Assembly (NCBI GenBank): GCA_035764005.1
Contig: DASTZZ010000055.1
Span: forward strand, 96,810-160,809
DNA: 64,000 nucleotides
DNA from: Terriglobales bacterium
Lineage (GTDB): Bacteria; Acidobacteriota; Terriglobia; Terriglobales; Acidobacteriaceae
Direction of reading: 5' to 3'
Under the pieces are notes generated by a model. It was given only the letters and a program-made list of their open reading frames with translations. It ran no database searches and was not told the origin of the DNA. Positions within the stretch are counted from its first letter, which is position 1. Every line of letters starts with the position of its first letter. Made by a program: the position numbers and the translations under genes. Of this stretch, positions 1 to 7,600 are shown piece by piece.

Positions 1-495
1 GTGCGTGCTGAAGCGGAAAAACTCACCGGAAGCGATCTGCGCGAATTCTTCGAACAATACGTGGCGGGCACGACCGAACTGCCGTATGAGGATCTATTCA
101 AGACAGTCGGGTTTGTCCTCGCCAAACAAAACCAAACCGTTGCCGATCCCGGCTTCACGGCGAATCGCAACTTTCGCGGGCCGCTGGTGATCGAAGAGGT
201 TTATGGCGACGAAGCACGAAAAGCCGGGCTGCAAGAGAGTGATGAAATCGTCAGCATCGATGGGCGCACGCCCCTGCGAGGACTCGACCAGCAATTCGAA
301 AATTCCAAACCCGGAGCCACGGCGCGAATCGTCGTAATGCATCATGGAGGGCGAAGAGAAGTTTCACTGGTTTTGATCCAGCGGCAGATCGAAGCGTACG
401 TTTTCCGTGATCTGCCGGGCGCGACTGCCGCGCAGTTCGCGCGCCGCGATGCCTGGTTGCATTCCGAAGATCAGCCCGCCCGCTCTGCTCCATGA
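1..495 (+). CDS. M61-family metallopeptidase, C-terminal part (partial)
   Basis: The reading frame is open from the first base of the window, so the gene starts upstream and only its last 164 residues are seen. Residues about 1-45 (Leu-Arg-Glu-Phe-Phe-Glu-Gln-Tyr and following) resemble the end of the M61 glycyl-aminopeptidase catalytic region. Residues about 55-125 look like a PDZ domain, with a Gly-Leu-Gln-Glu-Ser-Asp-Glu-Ile core and a Lys-Pro-Gly turn. Proteins of this family are usually exported zinc aminopeptidases, but the zinc site is outside the window. The stop codon overlaps the plsC start as ATGA, so the two are probably translated from one message. Confidence 0.75.
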   Translation: MRAEAEKLTGSDLREFFEQYVAGTTELPYEDLFKTVGFVLAKQNQTVADPGFTANRNFRGPLVIEEVYGDEARKAGLQESDEIVSIDGRTPLRGLDQQFENSKPGATARIVVMHHGGRREVSLVLIQRQIEAYVFRDLPGATAAQFARRDAWLHSEDQPARSAP

Positions 496-1229
496 TCGCA
501 CTGATCCGCACGATTGCCGCTGTGCTCTTCACCTGCGTTTTCACATTTCTTGGAGCGCTGATCGGCTTCCCGGCAACATGGCTCACCGGCAGTGCCGACA
601 CGCTCTTCGCGATCGCCATGTGGATCACGCGCACCGGCCTGAGCATCGCCGGAGTACGGATTGCGGTCGAAGGTCTGGAGCAGATCGATGCCGACGCAAC
701 TTACATCTTCATGTGCAATCACGTTTCGAATCTCGATCCTCCGATTCTCATTCCGAAGCTGCCGCGCCGAACCTCAGTATTGGTAAAGCAAGAACTGTTT
801 AAAATCCCCATTCTTGGACGAGCCATGCTCATGGCCGACCTGGTTCCGGTGGACCGGCGCAATCGTGAGGCTGCGGTGAACAGCATGAGAGAGGCTGAGC
901 AGGTGATGGCTCGCGGTTTGAACATGACAGTGTTTCCGGAGGGAACGCGCTCGCGCGACGGCCGCCTGCTGCCGTTCAAGAAAGGCCCGTTCTATCTTGC
1001 AATGGACAGCGGCGTTCCTATCGTTCCCGTAACGATACTCGGCTCTGAATTGCTCATGCCGAAAGGAAGCAGCACAATCCATCCTGGATTGGTGAGCTTG
1101 AAATTCCATTCTCCGATTTCCCCGAGGCAGTTCGCAGAAAAAGAAGAATTGATAGCCGCAGTAAGGCGAGGGATCGCGTCGGGACTACCTCCCGCTTTGC
1201 GCGAAGCGGATCTTGATACTTCTGCGTAA
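492..1229 (+). CDS. plsC: 1-acyl-sn-glycerol-3-phosphate acyltransferase
   Basis: This 245-residue membrane protein should transfer an acyl group to lysophosphatidic acid to give phosphatidic acid in phospholipid synthesis. Both family motifs are present: the catalytic His-X4-Asp at residues 77-82 (NHVSNLD) and the acceptor-binding FPEGTR at 148-153. A hydrophobic N-terminus (residues about 1-45) would anchor it in the inner membrane. The ATG overlaps the stop of the upstream peptidase gene and has no clear ribosome binding site of its own, which suggests translational coupling. Its 3' end overlaps the convergent saccharopine-dehydrogenase-like gene by 45 bases. Length and motifs are normal, so the call is firm. 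Confidence 0.93.
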   Translation: MIALIRTIAAVLFTCVFTFLGALIGFPATWLTGSADTLFAIAMWITRTGLSIAGVRIAVEGLEQIDADATYIFMCNHVSNLDPPILIPKLPRRTSVLVKQELFKIPILGRAMLMADLVPVDRRNREAAVNSMREAEQVMARGLNMTVFPEGTRSRDGRLLPFKKGPFYLAMDSGVPIVPVTILGSELLMPKGSSTIHPGLVSLKFHSPISPRQFAEKEELIAAVRRGIASGLPPALREADLDTSA

Positions 1230-2387
1230 CATCTCGCGCAAGAAAATGTCTGCTGGAACGTCTATCTCCTGCCGAATCCCGCCGCGCTTCCCGATCACGC
1301 CGCTCACCATCATCTGCAGCACTATCGAGGCCGGCCATGCTGTGGTGCGCATCATCGAGGTCAGCCCGCTCCGGCGATCATATTCATCGACCATGGTGTA
1401 GGAGAGCACCCGTTTCCCTACATGAGCTTCAATGCGCATGATCGTGACGTCCGGCTCTTCGCCTGAAAGTTTTTCGAGAAACAGATGAGAAGTCAGCTCG
1501 CGCGGAGTCACTTCGCCCGAGTCGAGCCTGCGCTTTTCGCCGGAGAAAAATCCAAAGTCGTAAAGACCGCGAATCAGTTTGTAGTGGTCGGGATACCGTA
1601 GCGTCTTCTCGAAGCACTCACCGACTTCGCCCTGGAAGGTCTCCGGCATCGTGGAAGTTCCACCGGAGGTGTGAAATGCGACCAGCGGCTGAAAGCCCCG
1701 CAGGCGAAACTCCTCCGGCTCAGTCAACGGCTCGATCTCTACGATTTTGCCTTTCTTCAGCACGCGGGCCGGCTCAACATATTCATTGATTAAGCCTTCG
1801 ACCGAGAACACAAGCTGATATTGAAATGGAGGTCGAGGAGTCTTGGGCAGTCCTCCGACATAGAGCTTCAACGCATCGATTGTCGGGGGCTTCCCCCGCC
1901 GCGCGCTGCTGCGATCGGGCTTCTGCTCGATGCGCAGACGCCGCACCAGATCGCCTGCCAGAATGCTGGCCATGCCTGGCGAGAGACCGCAATCAGGAGC
2001 GAGTCCGATACCATTTTTTTCCGCTTCAGCACTCATCATTAACGTTTTGCGGACAACGGTGTTGTTGCCACCCAGATCCGCGAAGTGACAGCCTGCTCCA
2101 ACGGCAGCGCGAGCAAGTGCAATATTGAAAAAGTACGGAACAGCCGAGAGAGCGCCGTCGTGGCCGCGCATCAGAGCCGCAGCAACGCTCTCGTCGGCAG
2201 CATCGATTGCGACTGGCCGAACCGCAGCGCCTTTTTTCCCATGCGTCTTTGCGATGAACTTCGCCGCCTCCTGAGCTTTTTCCAGATCGGCATCCGCCAA
2301 CGTGACGAGTTCGACTTCGTGCGAACGCGCCATGTCGAAGGCCGCCGCCGATCCCATCATTCCAGCCCCGATTACCAGTAGCTTCAT
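1185..2387 (-). CDS. Saccharopine dehydrogenase-like NAD(P)-dependent oxidoreductase
   Basis: The 400-residue protein begins with a Rossmann nucleotide-binding motif (VIGAGMMGSAAA, residues about 5-16), followed by a central region typical of the saccharopine/lysine dehydrogenase family (an ADLGGNN segment and a CGLSPGMASI segment). Family members act on amino acids such as saccharopine or lysine, but the true substrate cannot be read from the sequence. A GGGAG ribosome binding site precedes the ATG at 2387. There is no lysine-pathway gene beside it. The C-terminus overlaps the plsC 3' end on the opposite strand. Confidence 0.82.
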   Translation of the reverse strand: MKLLVIGAGMMGSAAAFDMARSHEVELVTLADADLEKAQEAAKFIAKTHGKKGAAVRPVAIDAADESVAAALMRGHDGALSAVPYFFNIALARAAVGAGCHFADLGGNNTVVRKTLMMSAEAEKNGIGLAPDCGLSPGMASILAGDLVRRLRIEQKPDRSSARRGKPPTIDALKLYVGGLPKTPRPPFQYQLVFSVEGLINEYVEPARVLKKGKIVEIEPLTEPEEFRLRGFQPLVAFHTSGGTSTMPETFQGEVGECFEKTLRYPDHYKLIRGLYDFGFFSGEKRRLDSGEVTPRELTSHLFLEKLSGEEPDVTIMRIEAHVGKRVLSYTMVDEYDRRSGLTSMMRTTAWPASIVLQMMVSGVIGKRGGIRQEIDVPADIFLREMLRRSIKIRFAQSGR

Positions 2388-2484
2388 CCGATGTTCGCTC
2401 CCGAACTGAACCGGTTATATGAATTCTTGGCAGAAGAAACTACGGAGTGTAAACGAGGAGGGGCTTACTGCAAAGTCTTGTGAT

Positions 2485-2649
2485 TCAGCCGATGCCAAGC
2501 TCGTCGGCAGCTTCGAGAGGCGTGCCACAGCGGCGGCAGATGACTGCCGAGCAATCTCCACAGGTAAGCGGATCGGTAACTTCGACGGCACACTGTGGAC
2601 AGTACAGAACGTGCTTGCCGTTCGACGACGCTGGAGGTGTAGCGGACAC
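2485..2649 (-). CDS. Small double zinc-ribbon protein (54 aa)
   Basis: This frame, read from a GTG at 2649, gives a 54-residue protein with three Cys-X2-Cys pairs (CPQC, CGDC and CRRC), a spacing typical of tandem zinc ribbons. It ends with an acidic, Leu/Gly-containing tail. It lies 47 bases downstream of the cupin gene on the same strand and probably shares its message. No ATG is available in frame and the ribosome binding site is weak, so the exact start is uncertain. The cysteine pattern is too regular to be chance. The function is not known; it could be a structural metal-binding protein. Confidence 0.6.
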   Translation of the reverse strand: MSATPPASSNGKHVLYCPQCAVEVTDPLTCGDCSAVICRRCGTPLEAADELGIG

Positions 2650-2696
2650 GTCCAGCAGCGTATCACACGAAGAAATGAGCGCGGCGGTGCGGATGG

Positions 2697-3122
2697 CTAC
2701 TCGTCGCCGGTCGGAATGATTCCAGCATTCTCGACCATCAGAATCACGGTTCGCTGCGGAGCGCGAGTGCGGTGCAGCACCCCTTTGGGAACAACAAAGC
2801 CCTGTCCAGGGGAGAGCTCGACATCGCGTGCTTCGAGATCGATCAGCAACTTGCCATCGACAACATAAAAGAATTCATCATCGTCGTCGTGCTTGTGCCA
2901 GTGATACTCGCCTTCGATTACTCCCAGGCGCACCACCGAAGCATTCACTGCACACAAGGTTTGGTTGTACCACTTGTGCGGCGCGTTTGCGGCAAGTGAA
3001 TTGATGTCGATTACTTCGAGGGCTTCGTACAGGACATTCAGACGGGTGTCGTAGGGAAACTGCCGCGCGGTGCTCATGAGTGAAATGATATGCGCACTCT
3101 CAACGAGCAGCGATTTATTCAT
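2697..3122 (-). CDS. Cupin-domain protein
   Basis: A single-domain cupin of 141 residues. Cupin motif 1 is complete: Gly-Glu-Tyr-His-Trp-His-Lys-His with a Glu further on and a closing Val-Asp-Gly. Motif 2 is recognisable as PKGVLHRT. The two histidines and the glutamate would bind one metal ion. Such small cupins include isomerases, dioxygenases and sensors, so no substrate is proposed. Two starts are possible: ATG at 3122, or ATG at 3077, which begins Met-Ser-Thr-Ala-Arg-Gln and may be the better match to relatives. Neither has a strong ribosome binding site. It lies 30 bases after the upstream membrane-anchored protein gene. Confidence 0.8.
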   Translation of the reverse strand: MNKSLLVESAHIISLMSTARQFPYDTRLNVLYEALEVIDINSLAANAPHKWYNQTLCAVNASVVRLGVIEGEYHWHKHDDDDEFFYVVDGKLLIDLEARDVELSPGQGFVVPKGVLHRTRAPQRTVILMVENAGIIPTGDE

Positions 3123-3152
3123 CCCAGCTCACAAGCCCGACAGAACTTGAAC

Positions 3153-3755
3153 CTACTTCTCGACGATGACCAACTGTCCGTTTTCCACCCTGAGATCACT
3201 CACAAACTCGGGCAGCTTAAGTTGCTCGTGCGTGGCCGGATCGGAAAGCTTCTTTTGAACCTGCTCTTGAACTATGGATATCGGAACAGGCATGCTCCCG
3301 ATCTCGAAGCTTGTAGGAATAAAATCAACGTACCCGTCTTTGCTGCCTATGCGTCCGCTCAAGGTGACGACGACATCCTTCCCCGCGACTTGCGTTGTGA
3401 ACTGGCTCTTGACCTGATCGCCATCGAATACAACCTGCTGATCTTTCAGCGGCACCTGATCGGTCGAGATTCCCGCTTGGGACCTCAGCGCGGCTGTCTG
3501 TGCGGGCTGCGGATTCGAAGCGGCGAATGCTGCGGAGACTTCGTCGGAAGTAATTCGCGTCTCCACACCAGTCTGCCCGCTCTGGTGCGCTTGCTCGAGA
3601 TCGCTCAGCTTACTTTGGAACGAGTTCGCATTCGCGATGACTTGTGCAGCGGGGGCTTGGCGTGACACCAGTCGTTTCGGATGTTGCAGCATGAGGCCGA
3701 TGGTAATCACGGCTGCAGCGAGAATGAACCAGCGAACAACCCGGTAGATCTTCAA
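3153..3755 (-). CDS. Membrane-anchored hypothetical protein
   Basis: The 200-residue protein has one N-terminal hydrophobic segment (residues about 8-22) flanked by positive residues, which would tether it in the inner membrane with the rest outside. The remainder is hydrophilic and Gln/Val-rich, with alternating beta-strand-like stretches in residues 100-200. No catalytic motif was recognised. Its layout recalls small membrane-tethered lipid-binding-like domains, but this is only a shape resemblance. It is followed by the cupin and zinc-ribbon genes on the same strand. Confidence 0.6.
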   Translation of the reverse strand: MKIYRVVRWFILAAAVITIGLMLQHPKRLVSRQAPAAQVIANANSFQSKLSDLEQAHQSGQTGVETRITSDEVSAAFAASNPQPAQTAALRSQAGISTDQVPLKDQQVVFDGDQVKSQFTTQVAGKDVVVTLSGRIGSKDGYVDFIPTSFEIGSMPVPISIVQEQVQKKLSDPATHEQLKLPEFVSDLRVENGQLVIVEK

Positions 3756-3924
3756 ACGAGGCTCCAGGCAAAACTGTGGAGCCTACAACATCACAGAACG
3801 GACCGAGCGAGTAGATTACCTTCGGGCAGTTCAGTTATAGAGCAGATACAGGGCCTGCAAATGAGTTCCAAGCGACCGCGCACTTACTTGAAAACAGAGC
3901 GCCGCCACAGATGCTGGCCGCCGG

Positions 3925-4287
3925 CTATGCGGCCTGCGGCAATTTCCCTTCCGGCGTGAGCTTATCCACGAGCGCAGGAAGAATGTGCGCAAGAGCAACG
4001 CTGGCGATTGCAGGAGGAATGCCGACGCGATTGGCGATGTCCTGGAGCCGGTCCTGTCCAATCAATCCCTGAACCTGCTGCGGAGCGATCGGCTGGTTCG
4101 GCCCACTTCCAATCCAGGACTGCACAATTCCACCCAGCCCTTGTGAGTGCGCGTTGTTCAGCATTGAGGAGAGTCCCGCATGATTGGCAAACATGTCCAT
4201 CGCGGTCTGCACCAGGCTCGCGTGCTGCTGCTGGTTGACCTCGGAGTGCTGCTCGACTGCTCCCATTACCGCGTCGAAGATGCTCAT
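3925..4287 (-). CDS. YidB/DUF937-family protein
   Basis: A 120-residue protein matching the YidB (DUF937) family: an N-terminal helix with Gln and His residues, then a [11 protein letters not shown] segment with a Gly-Pro-Asn-Gln-Pro-Ile turn, and the closing Pro-Ala-Leu-Val-Asp-Lys-Leu-Thr-Pro motif. The family is widespread but functionally uncharacterised. A strong AGGAGGAG ribosome binding site lies upstream of the ATG. It is transcribed divergently from purQ, with 92 bases between the two starts. Confidence 0.85.
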   Translation of the reverse strand: MSIFDAVMGAVEQHSEVNQQQHASLVQTAMDMFANHAGLSSMLNNAHSQGLGGIVQSWIGSGPNQPIAPQQVQGLIGQDRLQDIANRVGIPPAIASVALAHILPALVDKLTPEGKLPQAA

Positions 4288-4379
4288 GTGTTCGCTCCTC
4301 CTGCTTGGAATTCAGATGGAGAGATGGACTGCAAATCATCGCCGGTTGTCCCGCCTGCACTGCTAAACTGGATTTACCC

Positions 4380-5075
4380 ATGAAATTCGGCGTACTCGTC
4401 TTCCCCGGATCGAACTGCGATCACGACGCCTACTACTCGATCGAATCGGCTGCTAAGCAGCCAGTCACATTCTTGTGGCACGCCAGCCATGATCTTGAGA
4501 ACTGCGACGCCATCATCGTGCCTGGCGGTTTTGCCTACGGTGACTACCTGCGTACGGGCGCCATTGCGAAGTTTGCTCCCATCATGCAAGAAGTGAGCCG
4601 CTTCGCTGCGAGTGGCGGACTCGTGCTCGGCATCTGCAATGGCTTCCAGATTCTCTGCGAAGCTGGAATGCTGCCGGGGGCGCTGCTGCGCAATGCAGAA
4701 CTCAAATACATCTGCAAGCCGGTGAACCTTCGCGTGGAAAACGCTGACACGCCTTTCACCAACACCTGCCGCGAAGGCGAGGTGCTGGAAATCCCCATCG
4801 GCCACATGGAAGGCAATTATTTTTGCGATGCGGAAACCCTGGCTCAGCTCAAGCGCGATCGCCGAGTCATTTTCCGTTACTCCACCGCCGATGGAAAAAT
4901 TACGCCGGAAGCCAATCCCAACGGCTCACTCGATAATATCGCCGGCATCTGCAACGTAGGACGCAATGTGCTCGGCATGATGCCCCATCCAGACCGCAGC
5001 GCCGATCCCATTCTGGGAATGAGCGACGGCGTGCGCATCTTCCAGTCGATGGTCGGCGCTCTCGCGCACAGATAA
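4380..5075 (+). CDS. purQ: Phosphoribosylformylglycinamidine synthase, glutaminase subunit
   Basis: PurQ supplies ammonia from glutamine for the fourth step of purine synthesis, working with PurL and PurS. The 231-residue protein has the class I glutaminase signature: the nucleophile Cys86 in GICNGFQ and the catalytic His in MMPHPDR near residue 203. The start is placed at the ATG at 4380, giving [10 protein letters not shown] as in the family; in-frame codons further upstream are not needed. The partner genes purL and purS are not in the window. A TPR gene follows after 3 bases. Confidence 0.95.
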   Translation: MKFGVLVFPGSNCDHDAYYSIESAAKQPVTFLWHASHDLENCDAIIVPGGFAYGDYLRTGAIAKFAPIMQEVSRFAASGGLVLGICNGFQILCEAGMLPGALLRNAELKYICKPVNLRVENADTPFTNTCREGEVLEIPIGHMEGNYFCDAETLAQLKRDRRVIFRYSTADGKITPEANPNGSLDNIAGICNVGRNVLGMMPHPDRSADPILGMSDGVRIFQSMVGALAHR

Positions 5076-5078
5076 CCT

Positions 5079-5387
5079 ATGGACCGCGTTGCCATGCTGC
5101 AGGAAGTCCTTGCGCACAATCCGAAAGACACGTTCGCGCGTTATGGGCTGGCGATGGAGTACGTCAATCTAGGAGACACATCGACTGCTCTGGCGGAATT
5201 CCGAACCCTTCTCGAAGCCAATCCCGACTACGCCGCCGGCTATCAAATGGCGGCACAAACCTTGATGAAAGCCGGTCGCGATGAGGAAGCGCGGAAGATG
5301 CTTGAGGACGGCATCGCCTGCGCCATCCGCATCCGGAACCAGCACGCACGGTCGGAGATGGAAGCGATGCTGGATGAGCTGCGCTGA
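5079..5387 (+). CDS. TPR-repeat protein, purQ-linked
   Basis: A 102-residue cytoplasmic protein made almost entirely of helix pairs of the tetratricopeptide type, seen in Ala-Arg-Tyr-Gly-Leu-Ala-Met-Glu-Tyr and Gly-Asp-Thr-Ser-Thr-Ala-Leu-Ala-Glu-Phe. There is room for about two and a half repeats. TPR proteins bind other proteins and no enzymatic activity is expected. It starts 3 bases after the purQ stop and is therefore probably translationally coupled to it. Whether it interacts with the purine enzymes cannot be judged from sequence. Confidence 0.8.
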   Translation: MDRVAMLQEVLAHNPKDTFARYGLAMEYVNLGDTSTALAEFRTLLEANPDYAAGYQMAAQTLMKAGRDEEARKMLEDGIACAIRIRNQHARSEMEAMLDELR

Positions 5388-5466
5388 TCGAGCGCATGCA
5401 TTATCTGCGTTTCGACCGCACTCCGCCTGCATTTATTCACGTCGATCCTACGATGCTCTCTAGGTC

Positions 5467-5640
5467 TGTCATCCTGAGGCCCTGTTTTGGCCGAAGGATC
5501 TCCCGCAATGCTTCAAACTTGAATGCTGTCGCGTGGCTCTGACCACAATCATGAGTTCTAGGTGGAGGAGCCTGGCGAGGGCATTTCAGTCTGAGACATT
5601 GCGGGAGATCCTTCGCGCGAAAGAGGCGCTCAGGATGACA
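5467..5640. repeat. Inverted-repeat element, GTCATYCTGAG family (copy 1)
   Basis: The gap between the TPR gene and the next gene is mostly one imperfect palindrome. The left arm runs TGTCATCCTGAG, then CGAAGGATCTCCCGCAATG; the right arm is its reverse complement and ends CAGGATGACA. About 75 bases separate the arms. Related half-elements occur at 21068-21209, 36083-36250, 38694-38879, 43250-43370 and 63003-63131. No protein-coding capacity is apparent. Confidence 0.85.
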
Positions 5641-5680
5641 GGAGCTGAGAACATCGCGAAATATCGTGAAGAGTGCAGCC

Positions 5681-6514
5681 TTAAGGCTGAATTCGCGCTA
5701 ATTCTTTTCGATAGAGTTCGTTCTGCGGAAATTCCTGAGAGAGTCCGGCCAGGAGCTGGCGAGCAGTGTTTCGATCTTTGTCGCGCAACGCCGCAACAGC
5801 GAGCAGCAGGCGTGCGTAAGGGGCGAGATAGTGCCCTTTTGTAGCCGTCAGCCGAAGTTTCTGCAATCCCTCTTCCCTATCCGTCTGCGCGCCGCCGAGT
5901 CGAAGAATCCAGCGGACCGGCGCCGAATTCAGACTTAGCAAATAGTTCTCAACGCCGACGGCCAAATACGCGTCGTAGCATGAGGGATCGGCTGCCAGAA
6001 GGCGTTCCGCAATGGAACGCGAACTCTTCATGTAGCTCAGTGCGGAGAGATTCTTCTTGTCGATGAGCGCGACGTAGTCGCCTTCCAGCCCATTCGACAT
6101 CACCAAAGCGAGCAAAGCGCGAGAATCCTGCGGCTTTGCCGCCAGAGTCCTATTCGCAACTTCCCTCGCCTTGGTCAGTTCCGCCTGGAACGCAACCCGG
6201 ATGGCGGGATCTGGCGAGAGCTTTGGACGCTTCTCGAATTTCTGATCGTCGATGAACAGATCCGATTCGAGAATCTTCAGCCGATTGAACTCAGAAAAAA
6301 GATATGCAGCTGCATTGGACGCGTGGCCGAGTGGATCATCCGGATAACTCTGTTCCCACTCTGAAAACGTGTGGTGAGCGCCTGCGAAATCCAGGTTGTA
6401 CATCTGTTGGAATCCGCTGTTCAGATCGGACGGAATGTCGGTCGCGAATAACGAACAGCCTAAGAGCAGATAACAGAGAGCGGCTGCGAGTTTCCATTTC
6501 GAAGAGGCGATCAT
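5681..6514 (-). CDS. Exported TPR-like protein
   Basis: The 277-residue protein has a hydrophobic signal sequence with a possible lipobox at about residues 17-20 (Leu-Leu-Gly-Cys), so it may be a lipoprotein. The body is helical and TPR-like: the helix around residues 34-50 (Phe-Gln-Gln-Met-Tyr-Asn-Leu-Asp-Phe) and repeats at 125-150 and 220-275 with Ala/Leu spacing. No enzymatic motif is seen. Family members are probably envelope scaffold proteins. The ATG at 6514 has no strong ribosome binding site. The 3' end lies close to the inverted-repeat element ending at 5640. Confidence 0.65.
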   Translation of the reverse strand: MIASSKWKLAAALCYLLLGCSLFATDIPSDLNSGFQQMYNLDFAGAHHTFSEWEQSYPDDPLGHASNAAAYLFSEFNRLKILESDLFIDDQKFEKRPKLSPDPAIRVAFQAELTKAREVANRTLAAKPQDSRALLALVMSNGLEGDYVALIDKKNLSALSYMKSSRSIAERLLAADPSCYDAYLAVGVENYLLSLNSAPVRWILRLGGAQTDREEGLQKLRLTATKGHYLAPYARLLLAVAALRDKDRNTARQLLAGLSQEFPQNELYRKELARIQP

Positions 6515-6622
6515 TACGGTGTTCGCGCCTTAGAAGGCTAACGTGAACTTATGCCCGATTACCACAGTGTGAACCACCGAAGACAAAGAAAGTTGTGCTG
6601 AAGCGGTCAGAAGGTTGGGAGC

Positions 6623-6644
6623 GGTGGGGCATCGCCGCCCCACC
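6623..6644. other. GC-rich hairpin downstream of the Thr/Gly-rich gene
   Basis: GGTGGGGC and GCCCCACC form a perfect 8-bp stem with a 6-base loop. It lies 25 bases beyond the stop of the minus-strand gene that ends at 6669. There is no T run after it on that strand, so it is not a classical terminator. It could stabilise a 3' end or act in factor-assisted termination. Confidence 0.4.
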
Positions 6645-6668
6645 TCACTCATTACTCTCGCGTGGAGT

Positions 6669-7403
6669 TTATCGGGGCGTAGTCGAACTCGTCCCGCTAG
6701 GACAGTTGGTCGAAGTGGCTCCAGCCGTGGTCGAAGTCGTTCCGGCCGATGAAGTCGTTCCATTTTGGGTATTCGTCGTCGTGCCGCTGGTCGCAGGAGT
6801 CTGAGCACAATTCGTCGTGGTTCCTGCTGCGCCCGGTGTTCCGGTTGAGCCCATCGTTGATCCGGTGGTGCTGGTCGTGCCCGTGCTGCCGGTCGCGCCT
6901 ACCGAGCTGCCGGTAGATCCCGTTGTTCCAGTCGTGCCCATAGTGCCGGTCGAGCCTGCGCTCGCGCCGGTCGATCCCGTAGTGCCAGTCGTCGAATTCG
7001 GTGTGGTCGCTGCGCCCGAGCTGGGTAAATTTGCAGCCCCGGAGCTCGGAAGATTTGCGGCTCCTGAACTGGGCAGAGAAGCTGCTCCCGAGCTTCCTGT
7101 GGTCGTGCTCTGAGTAGTGCCGATTCCGCTTGAATTAGTCGTTGAAGTTGTACTCGGGTTAGTAGTCGTCGATCGTCCTACCGTGCTACCCGGAGTTGTC
7201 CCGGCTGTCGTACCCGTCGTACCGACGGTTCCTCCCACTTGAGTATTTTGCGAATTCATTGTGCCGGTTGCGTTTGCTGTTGTTCCCGCGCCTGTGTTGG
7301 TGCTGCTGCCGCCGATACCAGAGCCTGTGGAGCCGGCTGTTTGCGCGCCGGCCCAGGCAAAGGCTGCCAGCATAGTTGGAGCTAGAAGCCATGTTCGTTT
7401 CAT
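6669..7403 (-). CDS. Exported Thr/Gly/Ser-rich low-complexity protein
   Basis: The 244-residue product starts with a clear signal peptide (Met-Lys-Arg-Thr-Trp then a hydrophobic core ending near Ala-Gln-Thr-Ala). The rest consists almost only of Thr, Gly, Ser, Asn and Ala. Residues about 108-130 hold three tandem copies of a Leu-Pro-Ser-Ser-Gly-Ala-Ala-(Asn/Thr) unit. Further on, Gly-Thr-Thr-Gly-Ser-Thr runs dominate. An AGAGGG ribosome binding site precedes the ATG. Such composition suggests an unstructured surface or extracellular protein. The antisense frame is also open, but only because of the biased composition. Confidence 0.6.
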   Translation of the reverse strand: MKRTWLLAPTMLAAFAWAGAQTAGSTGSGIGGSSTNTGAGTTANATGTMNSQNTQVGGTVGTTGTTAGTTPGSTVGRSTTTNPSTTSTTNSSGIGTTQSTTTGSSGAASLPSSGAANLPSSGAANLPSSGAATTPNSTTGTTGSTGASAGSTGTMGTTGTTGSTGSSVGATGSTGTTSTTGSTMGSTGTPGAAGTTTNCAQTPATSGTTTNTQNGTTSSAGTTSTTAGATSTNCPSGTSSTTPR

Positions 7404-7600
7404 TCTTGATCCCTCTGCGTTTTGAATTCGGCATCTCTGCCGTGTGAAGGAAAAGTTCTATCGTTCGGTTCGATTCCCGGCCTTTCGCGCACGATGCTTC
7501 CGGGTGAGCTCACAACGGCAGCCCGAGCCAGAGCTGCGCCGCAGCAGCGAATACTCTGGGCCAAGACAAACACTGCGCTTCTCTCTTCATCAGAGATGTT

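Noticed and set aside
2419..2868. 149-codon plus-strand frame over the zinc-ribbon and cupin genes
   Set aside because: Both minus-strand genes have recognisable motifs in this stretch; the plus frame has none.
5533..5844. 103-codon frame starting in the inverted-repeat element
   Set aside because: It is composed of repeat sequence and of the antisense of the following TPR-like gene.
6817..7113. 98-codon frame antisense to the Thr/Gly-rich gene (Val/Pro-rich)
   Set aside because: It is the mirror of biased codons in the real gene, which has a signal peptide and ribosome binding site.
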